Positions 53,221-61,899 of a stretch of DNA of 64,000 bases are shown here, one piece after another (the stretch's first letter is position 1; each line of letters opens with the position of its first letter). The position numbers and the translations under genes were made by a program. This DNA is from Mucilaginibacter ginsenosidivorans (GTDB taxonomy: Bacteria > Bacteroidota > Bacteroidia > Sphingobacteriales > Sphingobacteriaceae): NCBI RefSeq assembly GCF_007971025.1, contig NZ_CP042436.1, positions 4,712,001 through 4,776,000 on the forward strand, written 5' to 3'. The notes beneath the pieces were generated by a model. It saw nothing but the letters and a program-made list of their open reading frames with translations. It had not been told where the DNA came from and made no database searches.

Positions 53221-54372
53221 TTAAGCCTCATTCGGTATCGTTTTTGCACAAAGGCTTTTCACATTTTTCACCACTCTTTCAAGGTCCGCACTACTAAGAT
53301 TGGAACCGGAAGGAAGGCACAGGCCATTATTAAACAAATCCTCGCTGACGCCATTGACATAAGACAGCGCGCCACTGAACACAGGCTGTAAATGCATTGG
53401 TTTCCATAACGGGCGGGATTCTATGTTTTCACTCACCAGCGACAACCTGATGTCTTCGCGCGTTATACCACGGGTCTTTGCCGGGTCCACTATAATTGTG
53501 GTGAGCCACCGGTTACTGAAAGCCCCGGCGGGCTCGGGTAAAAACCTGATCCCGGATATATCAGAAAGATTTTCGACATAATAGTCATATACTTTCCGGC
53601 GCTGCGCTATCCGTTCACCTAATACCTGCATTTGTCCGCGTCCTATTCCGGCGCAAACGTTGCTCATCCGGTAGTTATATCCAATTTGCGAATGCTGGTA
53701 ATGCGGGGCCGCGTCGCGCGCCTGGGTAGCCAGGAACCGGGCCTTGTCGATAAGGTCTGCGGAGTCAGATATCAGCGCCCCGCCGCCGCTCGTTGTGATG
53801 ATCTTGTTTCCGTTAAATGATAATATCCCCATCAGGCCGAAAGTACCGGCCGGCTTTCCGTTGATGGTCGACCCTAACGCTTCCGCCGCGTCCTCGATCA
53901 CCGGAATTCCATATTTCGCAGCTATCGCCGATATCTGTTCCATCTTTGCCGGCATGCCGTACAAGTGTACCGGTATTATAGCTTTTGCTTTTTTACCATT
54001 AGCAATTCCATCCTGTATCGCTTGCTCCAGCAATTCGGGCGACATATTCCAGGTTTCAGGCTCACTATCAATAAAAACAGGGTTTGCGCCCTGGTATGCA
54101 ATAGGGTTCGCCGAGGCAGAAAAGGTAAAACTTTGGCAAATCACATCGTCACCGGGCCCTATGCCGAGCATAATAAGCGCAAGGTGCAGTGCAGCTGTGC
54201 CCGAGCTTAACGCAGCTGCATGTTTTGCACCGGTAAACGATTGCAGGTCTTGCTCAAAACCGTTTACATGCGGCCCTAACGGGGCTATCCAGTTAGTATC
54301 AAATGCTTCCTTAACAAATTCGAATTCGCCGCCACCCATGTGCGGACTCGAAAGCCATATTTTTGGATTCAT
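53221..54372 (-). CDS. PglE/DegT-type sugar aminotransferase
   Basis: 383 residues from the ATG at 54372 (MNPKIWLSSPHMGGGEFEFV); the longer frame to 54402 runs into the ketosynthase gene. PLP enzyme of the DegT/DnrJ/EryC1/StrS family: SSGTAALHLALI cofactor site, PVIEDAAEALGS Asp, and Schiff-base Lys190 in SFNGNKIITTSGGG. Such enzymes put an amino group on the 4-keto sugar using glutamate; the PglE/PseC match fits the upstream-acting PglF-like dehydratase. Starts two bases after the ketosynthase stop. Confidence 0.93.
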   Translation of the reverse strand: MNPKIWLSSPHMGGGEFEFVKEAFDTNWIAPLGPHVNGFEQDLQSFTGAKHAAALSSGTAALHLALIMLGIGPGDDVICQSFTFSASANPIAYQGANPVFIDSEPETWNMSPELLEQAIQDGIANGKKAKAIIPVHLYGMPAKMEQISAIAAKYGIPVIEDAAEALGSTINGKPAGTFGLMGILSFNGNKIITTSGGGALISDSADLIDKARFLATQARDAAPHYQHSQIGYNYRMSNVCAGIGRGQMQVLGERIAQRRKVYDYYVENLSDISGIRFLPEPAGAFSNRWLTTIIVDPAKTRGITREDIRLSLVSENIESRPLWKPMHLQPVFSGALSYVNGVSEDLFNNGLCLPSGSNLSSADLERVVKNVKSLCAKTIPNEA

Positions 54373-54374
54373 AA

Positions 54375-55385
54375 TTATGATTTCAGGATTACACCGCCCC
54401 ATGAATAACCTACGCCAAATCCTGCCAATAAAATCTGCATATTCTTTTGTATCTTATTTTGAACGAATGCCTCTTTTAAAACGATCGGAATTGTTGACGA
54501 GACAGTGTTGCCACAATTTTCAATATGATATAAAAACTTCTCTTCTGCTATCCCTATTTTTTTTCTTAAATGATTTAGCATATACTTATTGGCCTGGTGA
54601 AAAACAAACAGGTCGACATTGTCAAATGACAGTTTATTCTTTTCCAGCGTTTGGTTCACTAACCCGGGTACCGACTCTATCGTAAAATTGAATATCTCAG
54701 AGCCATCCATATACAGGTAATTATCGTTGCGTTCACCATCAAAATCCGCTGCACTTTCGCGGGACAGTTCGGTTTTATATTTCGACCCGCTGTTTTTTAC
54801 GATCAGGTTGTCGGCCCCACGGCCGTCCGTTCCCAAAACAAACTCTTCTATCTCCAAACCATCCCCTTCATCACTAATGAGCGTAGCTGCTGCAGCGTCG
54901 CCAAAAATTGTACGATTTCCCCTATCTTTTTCGTGAATATACTTACTGTAAGTCTCCGAAGTTATCAGAAGAATATTTTTGGCGATGTTTGCCGCTATAA
55001 GCCCCTTTGCGAGACTCAATCCATAAACATATCCCGAACAACCAAGGTTAAAGTCTAACGCGCCGGCAGTGGCTGATATACCCAATCGGTCCTGTACGAT
55101 ACATGCCGTTGTCGGAAGCTGGTAATCAGGACTTTGTGTACATAATAAAATATAGTCTATATCAGACTTTGACACACCATATTCGTCGAACAGTTTTTGG
55201 GCAGCTTTTACAGCCATGTCTGATGTAAATTCATCCGGCGCCGCAATGTGTCTTTCACCTATTCCGGTCTTCGTTATTATTTTTTCTGCCGACCATTCAG
55301 GAAATTCTGCCGAAAGATCGTCGTTGCTCAACACTTTTTCAGGCAGATAGTAGGCTATATATTTAATTCTTGCTTTTTTGTACAC
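54375..55385 (-). CDS. 3-oxoacyl-ACP synthase III (KASIII-like), glycan cluster
   Basis: 336-residue condensing enzyme, start GTG at 55385 (a TAA lies two codons upstream; no other Met is near). The triad is complete: Cys116 (NLGCSGYVYG), His263 (VFHQANKYM) and Asn293 (ENCGNTVSS), with the 30-residue His-Asn spacing of FabH. It is embedded between a ketoreductase, an ACP and a sugar aminotransferase, not in a fatty-acid locus, so it likely builds a short acyl (for example acetoacetyl) chain on the adjacent ACP for sugar decoration. Confidence 0.9.
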   Translation of the reverse strand: MYKKARIKYIAYYLPEKVLSNDDLSAEFPEWSAEKIITKTGIGERHIAAPDEFTSDMAVKAAQKLFDEYGVSKSDIDYILLCTQSPDYQLPTTACIVQDRLGISATAGALDFNLGCSGYVYGLSLAKGLIAANIAKNILLITSETYSKYIHEKDRGNRTIFGDAAAATLISDEGDGLEIEEFVLGTDGRGADNLIVKNSGSKYKTELSRESAADFDGERNDNYLYMDGSEIFNFTIESVPGLVNQTLEKNKLSFDNVDLFVFHQANKYMLNHLRKKIGIAEEKFLYHIENCGNTVSSTIPIVLKEAFVQNKIQKNMQILLAGFGVGYSWGGVILKS

Positions 55386-55394
55386 CGCTTATGA

Positions 55395-56135
55395 TCAATT
55401 TAATGTAAATCCTCCGTCCATCACCAGGTCCGACCCTGTTATCCATGAGGAATTATCCGATAATAAAAAGGCAACATAGTTTGCCACATCAATGGTATTA
55501 CCATATCCAAGGGGGTATTTCTTCTCATCTTCTTTCATATCATCGCCTGCTATCGCTGAATCCGCTCCTTCGGTCATCGGCGTTTTTACGATACCAGGGC
55601 TCAATGAGTTTACCCTTATCTTCTGTCCGGCTAATTCAGTTGCAAGCACTTTTGCGAAAGCTGATAATGCCGCCTTTGAAGCCGCGTATGCAGCTGTTCC
55701 GGCCACACCCAACTTAGACGACACGGATGAAATATAAACCAGCGAAGATTGCCTTTCTATTTTCTTTTCTTTTAGAAGAGCTTGGGTCAATAATGCCTGG
55801 CTCACAAAGTTTACGCTCAGCACTTTGTTGATCTTTTCTTTTGACAGGAACTTTACCGGGCTATATTCGATAATGCCTGCGCAGAAGACCGCTCCATTCA
55901 GTTTCTCTATCTTTTCCACCAGTGCTTTAATATCTGCTTCAGCGTCCATGTCTGCTATTATGGCAAGGTGCATCTCCTTGTCACCAAGCAAAGCCGAGGT
56001 CTGATTTAACCTTTCGCGGTCCCGGCCGGTAATGATCACCCTGGCTCCAAGTTTTGAAAGTAAAATGGCAATATCTTTTCCTATACCCGACGAAGCGCCG
56101 GTAACTAAAATTTTTTTCCCCTGCAGATCAAGCAT
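55395..56135 (-). CDS. FabG-like 3-ketoacyl-ACP reductase/SDR, glycan cluster
   Basis: 246 residues from the ATG at 56135 (a TTG one codon earlier keeps frame). Classical SDR: TGASSGIGKDI (residues about 12-22), Ser in VYISSVSSKLG, and YAASK (YxxxK). The sequence SLSPGIVKTPM and C-terminal DGGFTLN match FabG-type reductases. Position between ACP and KASIII suggests it reduces the 3-keto group of an ACP-bound acyl chain to 3-hydroxy. A sugar 3-/4-ketoreductase is the alternative. Confidence 0.88.
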   Translation of the reverse strand: MLDLQGKKILVTGASSGIGKDIAILLSKLGARVIITGRDRERLNQTSALLGDKEMHLAIIADMDAEADIKALVEKIEKLNGAVFCAGIIEYSPVKFLSKEKINKVLSVNFVSQALLTQALLKEKKIERQSSLVYISSVSSKLGVAGTAAYAASKAALSAFAKVLATELAGQKIRVNSLSPGIVKTPMTEGADSAIAGDDMKEDEKKYPLGYGNTIDVANYVAFLLSDNSSWITGSDLVMDGGFTLN

Positions 56136-56149
56136 CAAGCCGTCGGTAT

Positions 56150-56386
56150 TTAGTAACTATTTTTCCCTTTTACGATATTAAAAAGGTCCTCAACTGTTTG
56201 GGCCTGTTTTATCTCGTTGCCGGTAAGTTTCACGGAATACTCTTCATCAACCATGGCGATCATCGATAACGCCGTCATTGAATCCCATTCGTCAAGGTCC
56301 TTAAACACGGTGTCTGCCCCAACGGAACCCGGAGCAACATCCTCCAGCTGTTTTTCGAAATTTTGAATGAAAGTATTTAGTTCCAT
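56150..56386 (-). CDS. Acyl carrier protein, glycan cluster
   Basis: 78 residues, four-helix ACP. The phosphopantetheine Ser36 is in DEWDSMTALSMIAMVDE; the surrounding acidic helix II is normal. It is a stand-alone ACP in a polysaccharide operon, so it is probably a dedicated carrier, distinct from the fatty-acid AcpP. Fourteen bases upstream of the reductase start and 15 bases after the acyltransferase stop. Confidence 0.92.
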   Translation of the reverse strand: MELNTFIQNFEKQLEDVAPGSVGADTVFKDLDEWDSMTALSMIAMVDEEYSVKLTGNEIKQAQTVEDLFNIVKGKNSY

Positions 56387-56401
56387 ATAATAGACTGTAA
56401 T

Positions 56402-57046
56402 TTACAAAGTAGATTTATAACCGGGTACACCAAAATAAAATTCATTATCGTTGATGTTTTTTATAATTAATGTCGCTGCGCCGACCTTGTTATTCGACCC
56501 AACCTTTTTATCCTGGACAATGGACGAATTTAACCCAAAAAAGTTGTTGTTACCGATGGTAACGTTGCCCGATATAGCCGAATTTGGATTAAAGACATTA
56601 CAGTCCCCCATCTTAACATCGTGGCCTACAGACGTTTTTAGGTTGAAAACGTTAAAATTACCAATGGAAATATTGTCGGTAAATATACAACCTGATGTTA
56701 TAATGTTGCCCTTTCCTATTATCAAATTTTTATCATAGATAATGCTATCATCCGCAATGATATTTGGATAGGATAAATTATTATTCGTTAAGCGGGTGGT
56801 AACCTTGCTGATGGACAGGGGATTACCAAGGGCGATCACAACATCAAGGGGGCGATTGTACTCATTGAGTTCTTTTAATGAGCCCAGGTAATTAAGGGGA
56901 ATACGGCTGGTGCCAAAACTAACGGAAGGGTTATCGTCAAAAAAACCTAACAGGTTCCATTGTTTCTTTGCTTCGTTCAGCTTCTGAATTAAAAGGTATA
57001 CTTCCCTTCCAAATCCACCTGCCCCAAAAATTGCTATATCTTTCAT
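56402..57046 (-). CDS. PglD/NeuD-type N-acyltransferase
   Basis: 214 residues: N-terminal Rossmann-like nucleotide-sugar domain (IAIFGAGGFGREVYLLI, residues 4-20), then a left-handed beta-helix of hexapeptide repeats. The catalytic His142 in SVGHDVKMGD is conserved as in PglD. PglD acetylates UDP-4-amino sugar using acetyl-CoA; here the neighbouring ACP suggests an acyl-ACP donor. Overlaps the sugar transferase gene by four bases (ATGA), so translation is coupled. Confidence 0.9.
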   Translation of the reverse strand: MKDIAIFGAGGFGREVYLLIQKLNEAKKQWNLLGFFDDNPSVSFGTSRIPLNYLGSLKELNEYNRPLDVVIALGNPLSISKVTTRLTNNNLSYPNIIADDSIIYDKNLIIGKGNIITSGCIFTDNISIGNFNVFNLKTSVGHDVKMGDCNVFNPNSAISGNVTIGNNNFFGLNSSIVQDKKVGSNNKVGAATLIIKNINDNEFYFGVPGYKSTL

Positions 57047-57666
57047 GATTGATTGTCAGACATCAAATTTCCCGTAAATCGTTCCATCGTGGCAGATGTT
57101 GCCGAACTGATCCCCTCGGATTTAAATATTTTTATAAGCGTCGACCACATTATTTTTACATCAAGTATAAAACTCACATGATCGACGTACCAAACGTCGT
57201 ATTTGAATTTTTGCTCCCAGCTAATGGCATTGCGGCCATTTACCTGCGCCCAGCCGGTAATACCCGGCCGCATTTCATGCCTTCTTTTCTGGAACTCATC
57301 GTACAAAGGTAAGTATTCTACCAATAACGGGCGCGGACCTATCAAACTCATATCGCCTTTCAGTACGTTAAGTAATTGTGGTATCTCGTCAACAGATGTT
57401 TTCCGGATGAATGAACCAATAGGCGTTAGCCTTACTGCGTCGGGAAGCAACCGTCCATTTGCATCCTTCCTGTCGTTCATGGTTTTAAATTTGATGACCT
57501 TGAATATATGACCGTATTTACCCGGTCTTGGCTGAACAAAGAAAGGGCGTCCGCCGTTGGCAATTGTCAAAAGAATAGTTGCCACCAAAAATACCGGGGA
57601 CAGTATAACGAATGCTATAAAAGCTATAAGCCACTCCAATATGATCTTGAAAAAGCTTTTATACAT
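57043..57666 (-). CDS. PglC-like initiating phosphoglycosyl transferase
   Basis: 207-residue small monotopic transferase. N-terminal membrane segment (residues about 8-35), FKVIKFKTMNDRKD, catalytic Asp-Glu dyad in KTSVDEIPQLLN (DE), GPRPLLVEY, and RPGITGWAQVNGRN all match PglC. It moves phospho-sugar from the UDP-sugar to undecaprenyl phosphate, beginning repeat-unit synthesis. Small length means no extra domain. Six bases after the GT4 stop. Confidence 0.94.
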   Translation of the reverse strand: MYKSFFKIILEWLIAFIAFVILSPVFLVATILLTIANGGRPFFVQPRPGKYGHIFKVIKFKTMNDRKDANGRLLPDAVRLTPIGSFIRKTSVDEIPQLLNVLKGDMSLIGPRPLLVEYLPLYDEFQKRRHEMRPGITGWAQVNGRNAISWEQKFKYDVWYVDHVSFILDVKIMWSTLIKIFKSEGISSATSATMERFTGNLMSDNQS

Positions 57667-57672
57667 ATTCGT

Positions 57673-58911
57673 TTACTTTTGGGCTATCTTTTCTATTTGT
57701 TCCAGGTAACGTGAGGCCAGTACTTCGCGGTCAAAATTTGCTTTTGCGTAATTATAGCCACTATTCCCTTCTCTTTTTATCCGGTCCGGGTCGGCCATAT
57801 ACTGCCTGATAATAGTATCGTATTGTTTTGTATTTTCAGGTTCCACATACGCCCCCGCCCCCGATGCTTCTACCAACTCGCGCGATACACCGTCAATCGC
57901 CATTATTATCGGTTTCCGGCACGACATGTAATCAAAGGTTTTGTTAGAATATACCGTTTTAAAAGTATCAACCTTTTTTAGCACAGAAGCTCCCATATCC
58001 GAGGCCAGTATGTATTTAAAAACATCTTTTTTGGGCACGGGATCCAAAAAAAGAACATTGGTAATGTGCTGTTCAGCCGCCATATTTTTAAGGCGTTCTT
58101 TTTCCATGCCCTGGCCTATCAACACAAACAGCACATTGGTATCCTGCAATGATTTACCCGCTTCTAAAACCTGCTCCAGGTGATTGGCAACACCATGCGC
58201 ACCGACATAGGTAATCACGAATTTGCCATCAAAATTATGCTCTTTACGAAAAGTTTCTGCATCAAAGGTCTGCAATAAGGTTTCGGACAAGCTAAAATCG
58301 GCGGCATTAGGGATCATCAACAGCTTATGTTCCGGTATATTTTTAACCTCTTTCAGTGTCTTATAAAATGCAGGAGTTAAAACATTGATCAATTTGGCTT
58401 TCCGGTAAATAAAAGCTTCAAACCAGTAAGCCAGGTTTATGATCACTTTATTAGTTAATACCCCCGTATCTATTGCCGACTCCGGCCAAAGATCCCTCAC
58501 CTCAAAAACCAGGGGAATTGATTTAAACCGGGAGAGGATATAACCGCTAAAACCAACAAACAACGGTGGCGAGGTGACAATAACTACATCAAACTTCCCT
58601 TTCGCCTTAAATAAGCCCGCCCATATAGATGAGAACATGAACGAGAAATAACCCCATAGCCTGCCCAAAAAGCTTTTATTGTAGGCTTCAGACACATGGC
58701 ACCGCCAAACCTTAACGTCGCCCTGCTGCTTTAATTTAAAATAAAGGCCCTTGTATTCGGGGAGCTTTTCCTTGCCGTTAGCATTCATCATCCCGGCCAG
58801 CACCGTAATGTTGTGACCTTTTTCGGCCCACATTTTTGTAATCTCGTTCCACCTGGAACCACCTGAATCGTTTTCTTCTAAATAATATTGATGTAGTAGT
58901 AGTATTTTCAT
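57673..58911 (-). CDS. GT4-family glycosyltransferase (WbuB-like)
   Basis: 412 residues from the ATG at 58911 (MKILLLHQYYLEENDSGGSR), which overlaps the heparinase-type stop by one base (TAATG). GT-B fold; donor side FVITYVGAHGVANHLEQVLEAG and the GT4 motif FDYMSCRKPIIMAIDGVSRELVE hold the EX7E-like acidic pair region. Close to WbuB-type fucosamine transferases. It probably adds the second sugar to the lipid-linked primer. Donor not certain. Confidence 0.87.
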   Translation of the reverse strand: MKILLLHQYYLEENDSGGSRWNEITKMWAEKGHNITVLAGMMNANGKEKLPEYKGLYFKLKQQGDVKVWRCHVSEAYNKSFLGRLWGYFSFMFSSIWAGLFKAKGKFDVVIVTSPPLFVGFSGYILSRFKSIPLVFEVRDLWPESAIDTGVLTNKVIINLAYWFEAFIYRKAKLINVLTPAFYKTLKEVKNIPEHKLLMIPNAADFSLSETLLQTFDAETFRKEHNFDGKFVITYVGAHGVANHLEQVLEAGKSLQDTNVLFVLIGQGMEKERLKNMAAEQHITNVLFLDPVPKKDVFKYILASDMGASVLKKVDTFKTVYSNKTFDYMSCRKPIIMAIDGVSRELVEASGAGAYVEPENTKQYDTIIRQYMADPDRIKREGNSGYNYAKANFDREVLASRYLEQIEKIAQK

Positions 58912-60794
58912 TAAATAACAGTTATACGTGTTGCCACCCGGTTTTCGTTCGTTGCAAACGCAATTTCGGTGCATTTTTCCTTTTTCCCGTAAAATGAGGA
59001 ATAATAGCCTGCGCCGACTGACGGCTTTAACGCCTCATGCAAAGCTGTCGACGATTCAAATTTAAGCATTCCCGGATAACAGGTGTGCCAAAGCTGGGTT
59101 AACATCATCTCCGGGGGTTTGTTATCGATAGTATCTTCTACCTCCCAAACAAAGGCTTTTTTGTGTACGGTTATTTTGCGGGTATGCCTTATGTTTTTAT
59201 TGATATACTGAAAGGCCTTTATTATTCCCTCAAAGAAAAAATGATCGTCCGTTTCACTGGTTTTTACCGACTCACATTGCGTCCAATAATACCATATAAA
59301 CCTTGCACCCTTCTCCATCTGGTCGTAATCGTCGAGCATAACAGTATTGTGCGAACGGCTGCCCATAAAATATTTCAGATCGGACTGGTCAGCATTATAT
59401 TTATAGCTGCCTGCATCATGCAGAATATTGATGCCTTTGTGCCAAACGTCCAGGTGCAGGTTATCTGCTTGCGACGGGCGATCCTTATGATTACCGCACC
59501 GTACAAAACTCATTGAATCGGCCGATCTGTAAATATGGTAGCCGCCTTTATTAAATGAACGATAGCCTGGCGGTACAGCTAACCGTTCGCTGCTTTCAAA
59601 CGGCTTCAGGCCATACCAGTCGCTGTCCTCAAAGTGGCCGTAAGGCCATTTCACTCCCAGCACATTACTCAGGGCCTCCAGTTGTGGCCGGTAATCACGG
59701 AAATGATTATCGCTCAATTTAAAAAACAGGGCGCCGTCGTTTGCTCCGTAATTTGGCAACCAGCCAGTGGTTTCGTCCATCGCCGCGGTTAAAAATTGCA
59801 GGCTTTTTTTTGCACGATCATAAACAACCTCATCAAAACGCTCGTTATTCAAGCCGGCGAGCCGGATGGCCCAGGTCATTAGCTGAACAACCACCCGGTG
59901 ATAATTCATAGAAAACTGCAGGAAAGTTCCGTCTTCATATACCTGGTAGGCAATTTCTTCTTCAAACCAGCGCTTACCATCCTTTTTCCATTTAGCGGCA
60001 CCCGGCAATTGCGGGAACAACAGGCCCACAATATATAAGGCCAGTGTCTCTGTAATGGCATGGTTGTTCCGTACTGCTATTCTCGAAAAATTGATATTGT
60101 CATATACATGCCGCGTTTGCCAAAAAATATAATGCTGTATCTCATCAAACAACTCATTGGTTAGTGTCGGCGAATTGCGGTAATAATACAAGGCAAATAT
60201 CCAGTTCATCATCCGGAGGGATATTTCCTGGCTGCACTTGAAATTAGGCCCTTGATTTATTGCGTTGGCATTTATCCAGTTTGATATCTCGTCGAAAACC
60301 TGTGCTGAACAATCGACGCCCGAGTGTTTGTCGAAGCGGATCAGGGTATATAAATGCGAGAAACGGGATGGTTCCCAAACGAATTTAATATCGCCTGCGG
60401 CCTGGTTGTAATCGTTTATGTCCGTCCAGTGCGCAGTGCCATTGTAGGAATAACCGGTATCTGGATTAGTTAGCCAGTCATAGTCTGCACCCAGCTCATA
60501 TTCCAGGCTCGAAAAAAATGTAAAGTTATAAGCCGATATTTGAGCGTGCTCCTTTTCAAGTTCCTTTGACAACGGGAGGGTAAAATCGATCTCGCCCTTA
60601 CTCCTAAAGAAAAAAGGAACATAATCGCGGCGCCATTCATCAAGCGAAAGAAAAGTTTCATGAGCGGGCCGCACCGGGAATGCCTTTTTATGTATTCCCG
60701 TCCTTTTTTTTAGTTCGAAGCCCAGCCGGAAGAATATATACCTCCAGCCCATATTGCCGATAAGCTGCCCGGCCCTTTGAACTTTTGCAAACAT
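58911..60794 (-). CDS. Heparinase II/III-family (alginate lyase-like) protein
   Basis: 627 residues, no signal peptide seen at the Met start (MFAKVQRAGQLIG). An N-terminal helical toroid (to about residue 370, with RNNHAITETLALYIV and FSMNYHRVVVQLMTWA) is followed by a beta-sandwich (GSRSHNTVMLDDYDQM). The Asn/His and Tyr of these blocks are the usual catalytic region. Cytoplasmic placement and operon context suggest editing or modification of the made glycan, or a structural role, not catabolism. Such genes recur beside bi-domain oxidoreductases and wecB in Bacteroidota capsule loci. Confidence 0.85.
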   Translation of the reverse strand: MFAKVQRAGQLIGNMGWRYIFFRLGFELKKRTGIHKKAFPVRPAHETFLSLDEWRRDYVPFFFRSKGEIDFTLPLSKELEKEHAQISAYNFTFFSSLEYELGADYDWLTNPDTGYSYNGTAHWTDINDYNQAAGDIKFVWEPSRFSHLYTLIRFDKHSGVDCSAQVFDEISNWINANAINQGPNFKCSQEISLRMMNWIFALYYYRNSPTLTNELFDEIQHYIFWQTRHVYDNINFSRIAVRNNHAITETLALYIVGLLFPQLPGAAKWKKDGKRWFEEEIAYQVYEDGTFLQFSMNYHRVVVQLMTWAIRLAGLNNERFDEVVYDRAKKSLQFLTAAMDETTGWLPNYGANDGALFFKLSDNHFRDYRPQLEALSNVLGVKWPYGHFEDSDWYGLKPFESSERLAVPPGYRSFNKGGYHIYRSADSMSFVRCGNHKDRPSQADNLHLDVWHKGINILHDAGSYKYNADQSDLKYFMGSRSHNTVMLDDYDQMEKGARFIWYYWTQCESVKTSETDDHFFFEGIIKAFQYINKNIRHTRKITVHKKAFVWEVEDTIDNKPPEMMLTQLWHTCYPGMLKFESSTALHEALKPSVGAGYYSSFYGKKEKCTEIAFATNENRVATRITVI

Positions 60795-60797
60795 TAC

Positions 60798-61898
60798 TTA
60801 ATTTTTCTGCAAAGATATATTAAGTAAGCTATCAACTATCCTTTCTGCGGCTTTACCATCCCAAAGTGGTGGAATACCGCCTTTTTTCCAGTTGCCGCTA
60901 AATAGTTTTTCGAACGCAGGCTTTATTGCGTCAGGGTTGGTGCCAATTAATTCGTTTGTTCCAATAGTTATTGTTTCCGGTCTTTCGGTGTTGTCACGCA
61001 GTGTTACGCATGGTACGCCCATTACCGTAGTTTCCTCCGTGATACCACCTGAATCAGTAACAACCAGTTTGGCGCGCTCAACCAGGTAATTAAACTCCAG
61101 GTAGCTCATAGGTTCAACAAAGTAAAGGTTCGGCGCACTGATGCCAAGCCCCTGCAGGTTTTTCGCGGTACGCGGGTGTACCGGGAAAATTATTGGCAGC
61201 CCTTTGCTATGTTCTATTATCTCGCTCATTAACAGCTTCAACTGCTGCTCCTGGTCAACATTAGCGGGGCGGTGCAAGGTAAGCACAAAGTAATTATGGT
61301 CTGTTAGCTTTGCTTCGTTCCAAACAGCAGGCCGTATAAACCTGCTTTTGTTTTTCAGTAGCGTGTCTATCATCGTGTTCCCCACGAAAAAAATCCGGTC
61401 ACCGGTTATACCGCTATTCCGCAGGCTTTCATTTGCCGTGGCTGACGTAGTGAAAAAATAGTTGGTTATGCTATCGGTCACCAGGCGGTTGATTTCCTCG
61501 GGCATGGTCCAATCGCCCGAACGGATGCCCGCTTCAACATGGGCTACCTTTACATGCAATTTTTGGGCAGTAATAGCGCATGCCATGGTTGAAGTAACGT
61601 CGCCTACAACCAGCACCAGGTCGGCAGGGTTAGTCATAAGGTCTTTTTCAAACCCTATCATTATTGCTGCGGTTTGCTCTGCCTGCGTCCCTCCACCCGC
61701 TTCCAGGTTGGCGTCAGGTTCAGGAATACCTAATTGTTCGAAGAAATCTCCCGACATCTTCTTATCATAATGTTGCCCGGTATGCACCAGGCGGTAGTTT
61801 ATATTATTGTTTTCGGCTTTTTTCTTTTTTATCGCATCAATAATTGGCGCTATTTTCATGAAGTTAGGACGGGCACCGGCTATAATGGTTATATTCAT
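60798..61898 (-). CDS. wecB: UDP-N-acetylglucosamine 2-epimerase (non-hydrolysing)
   Basis: 366 residues. Converts UDP-GlcNAc to UDP-ManNAc. Motifs: GARPNFMKIAPI at the N-terminus, GDVTSTMACA (Asp), VAHVEAGIRSGDWTMPEEINR (two Glu), LTLHRPANVD (His), and DSGGITEETTVMGVPC with TERPE near the C-terminus. All residues of the active site are present. UDP-ManNAc or its acid could be one of the repeat-unit sugars. Three bases after the heparinase-type gene's neighbour start; two bases after the PL6-type stop. Confidence 0.96.
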   Translation of the reverse strand: MNITIIAGARPNFMKIAPIIDAIKKKKAENNNINYRLVHTGQHYDKKMSGDFFEQLGIPEPDANLEAGGGTQAEQTAAIMIGFEKDLMTNPADLVLVVGDVTSTMACAITAQKLHVKVAHVEAGIRSGDWTMPEEINRLVTDSITNYFFTTSATANESLRNSGITGDRIFFVGNTMIDTLLKNKSRFIRPAVWNEAKLTDHNYFVLTLHRPANVDQEQQLKLLMSEIIEHSKGLPIIFPVHPRTAKNLQGLGISAPNLYFVEPMSYLEFNYLVERAKLVVTDSGGITEETTVMGVPCVTLRDNTERPETITIGTNELIGTNPDAIKPAFEKLFSGNWKKGGIPPLWDGKAAERIVDSLLNISLQKN

Positions 61899-61899
61899 A

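Noticed and set aside
53744-54685. 313-codon open frame on the plus strand
   Set aside because: It is antisense to the aminotransferase and KASIII genes, whose active-site motifs are complete.
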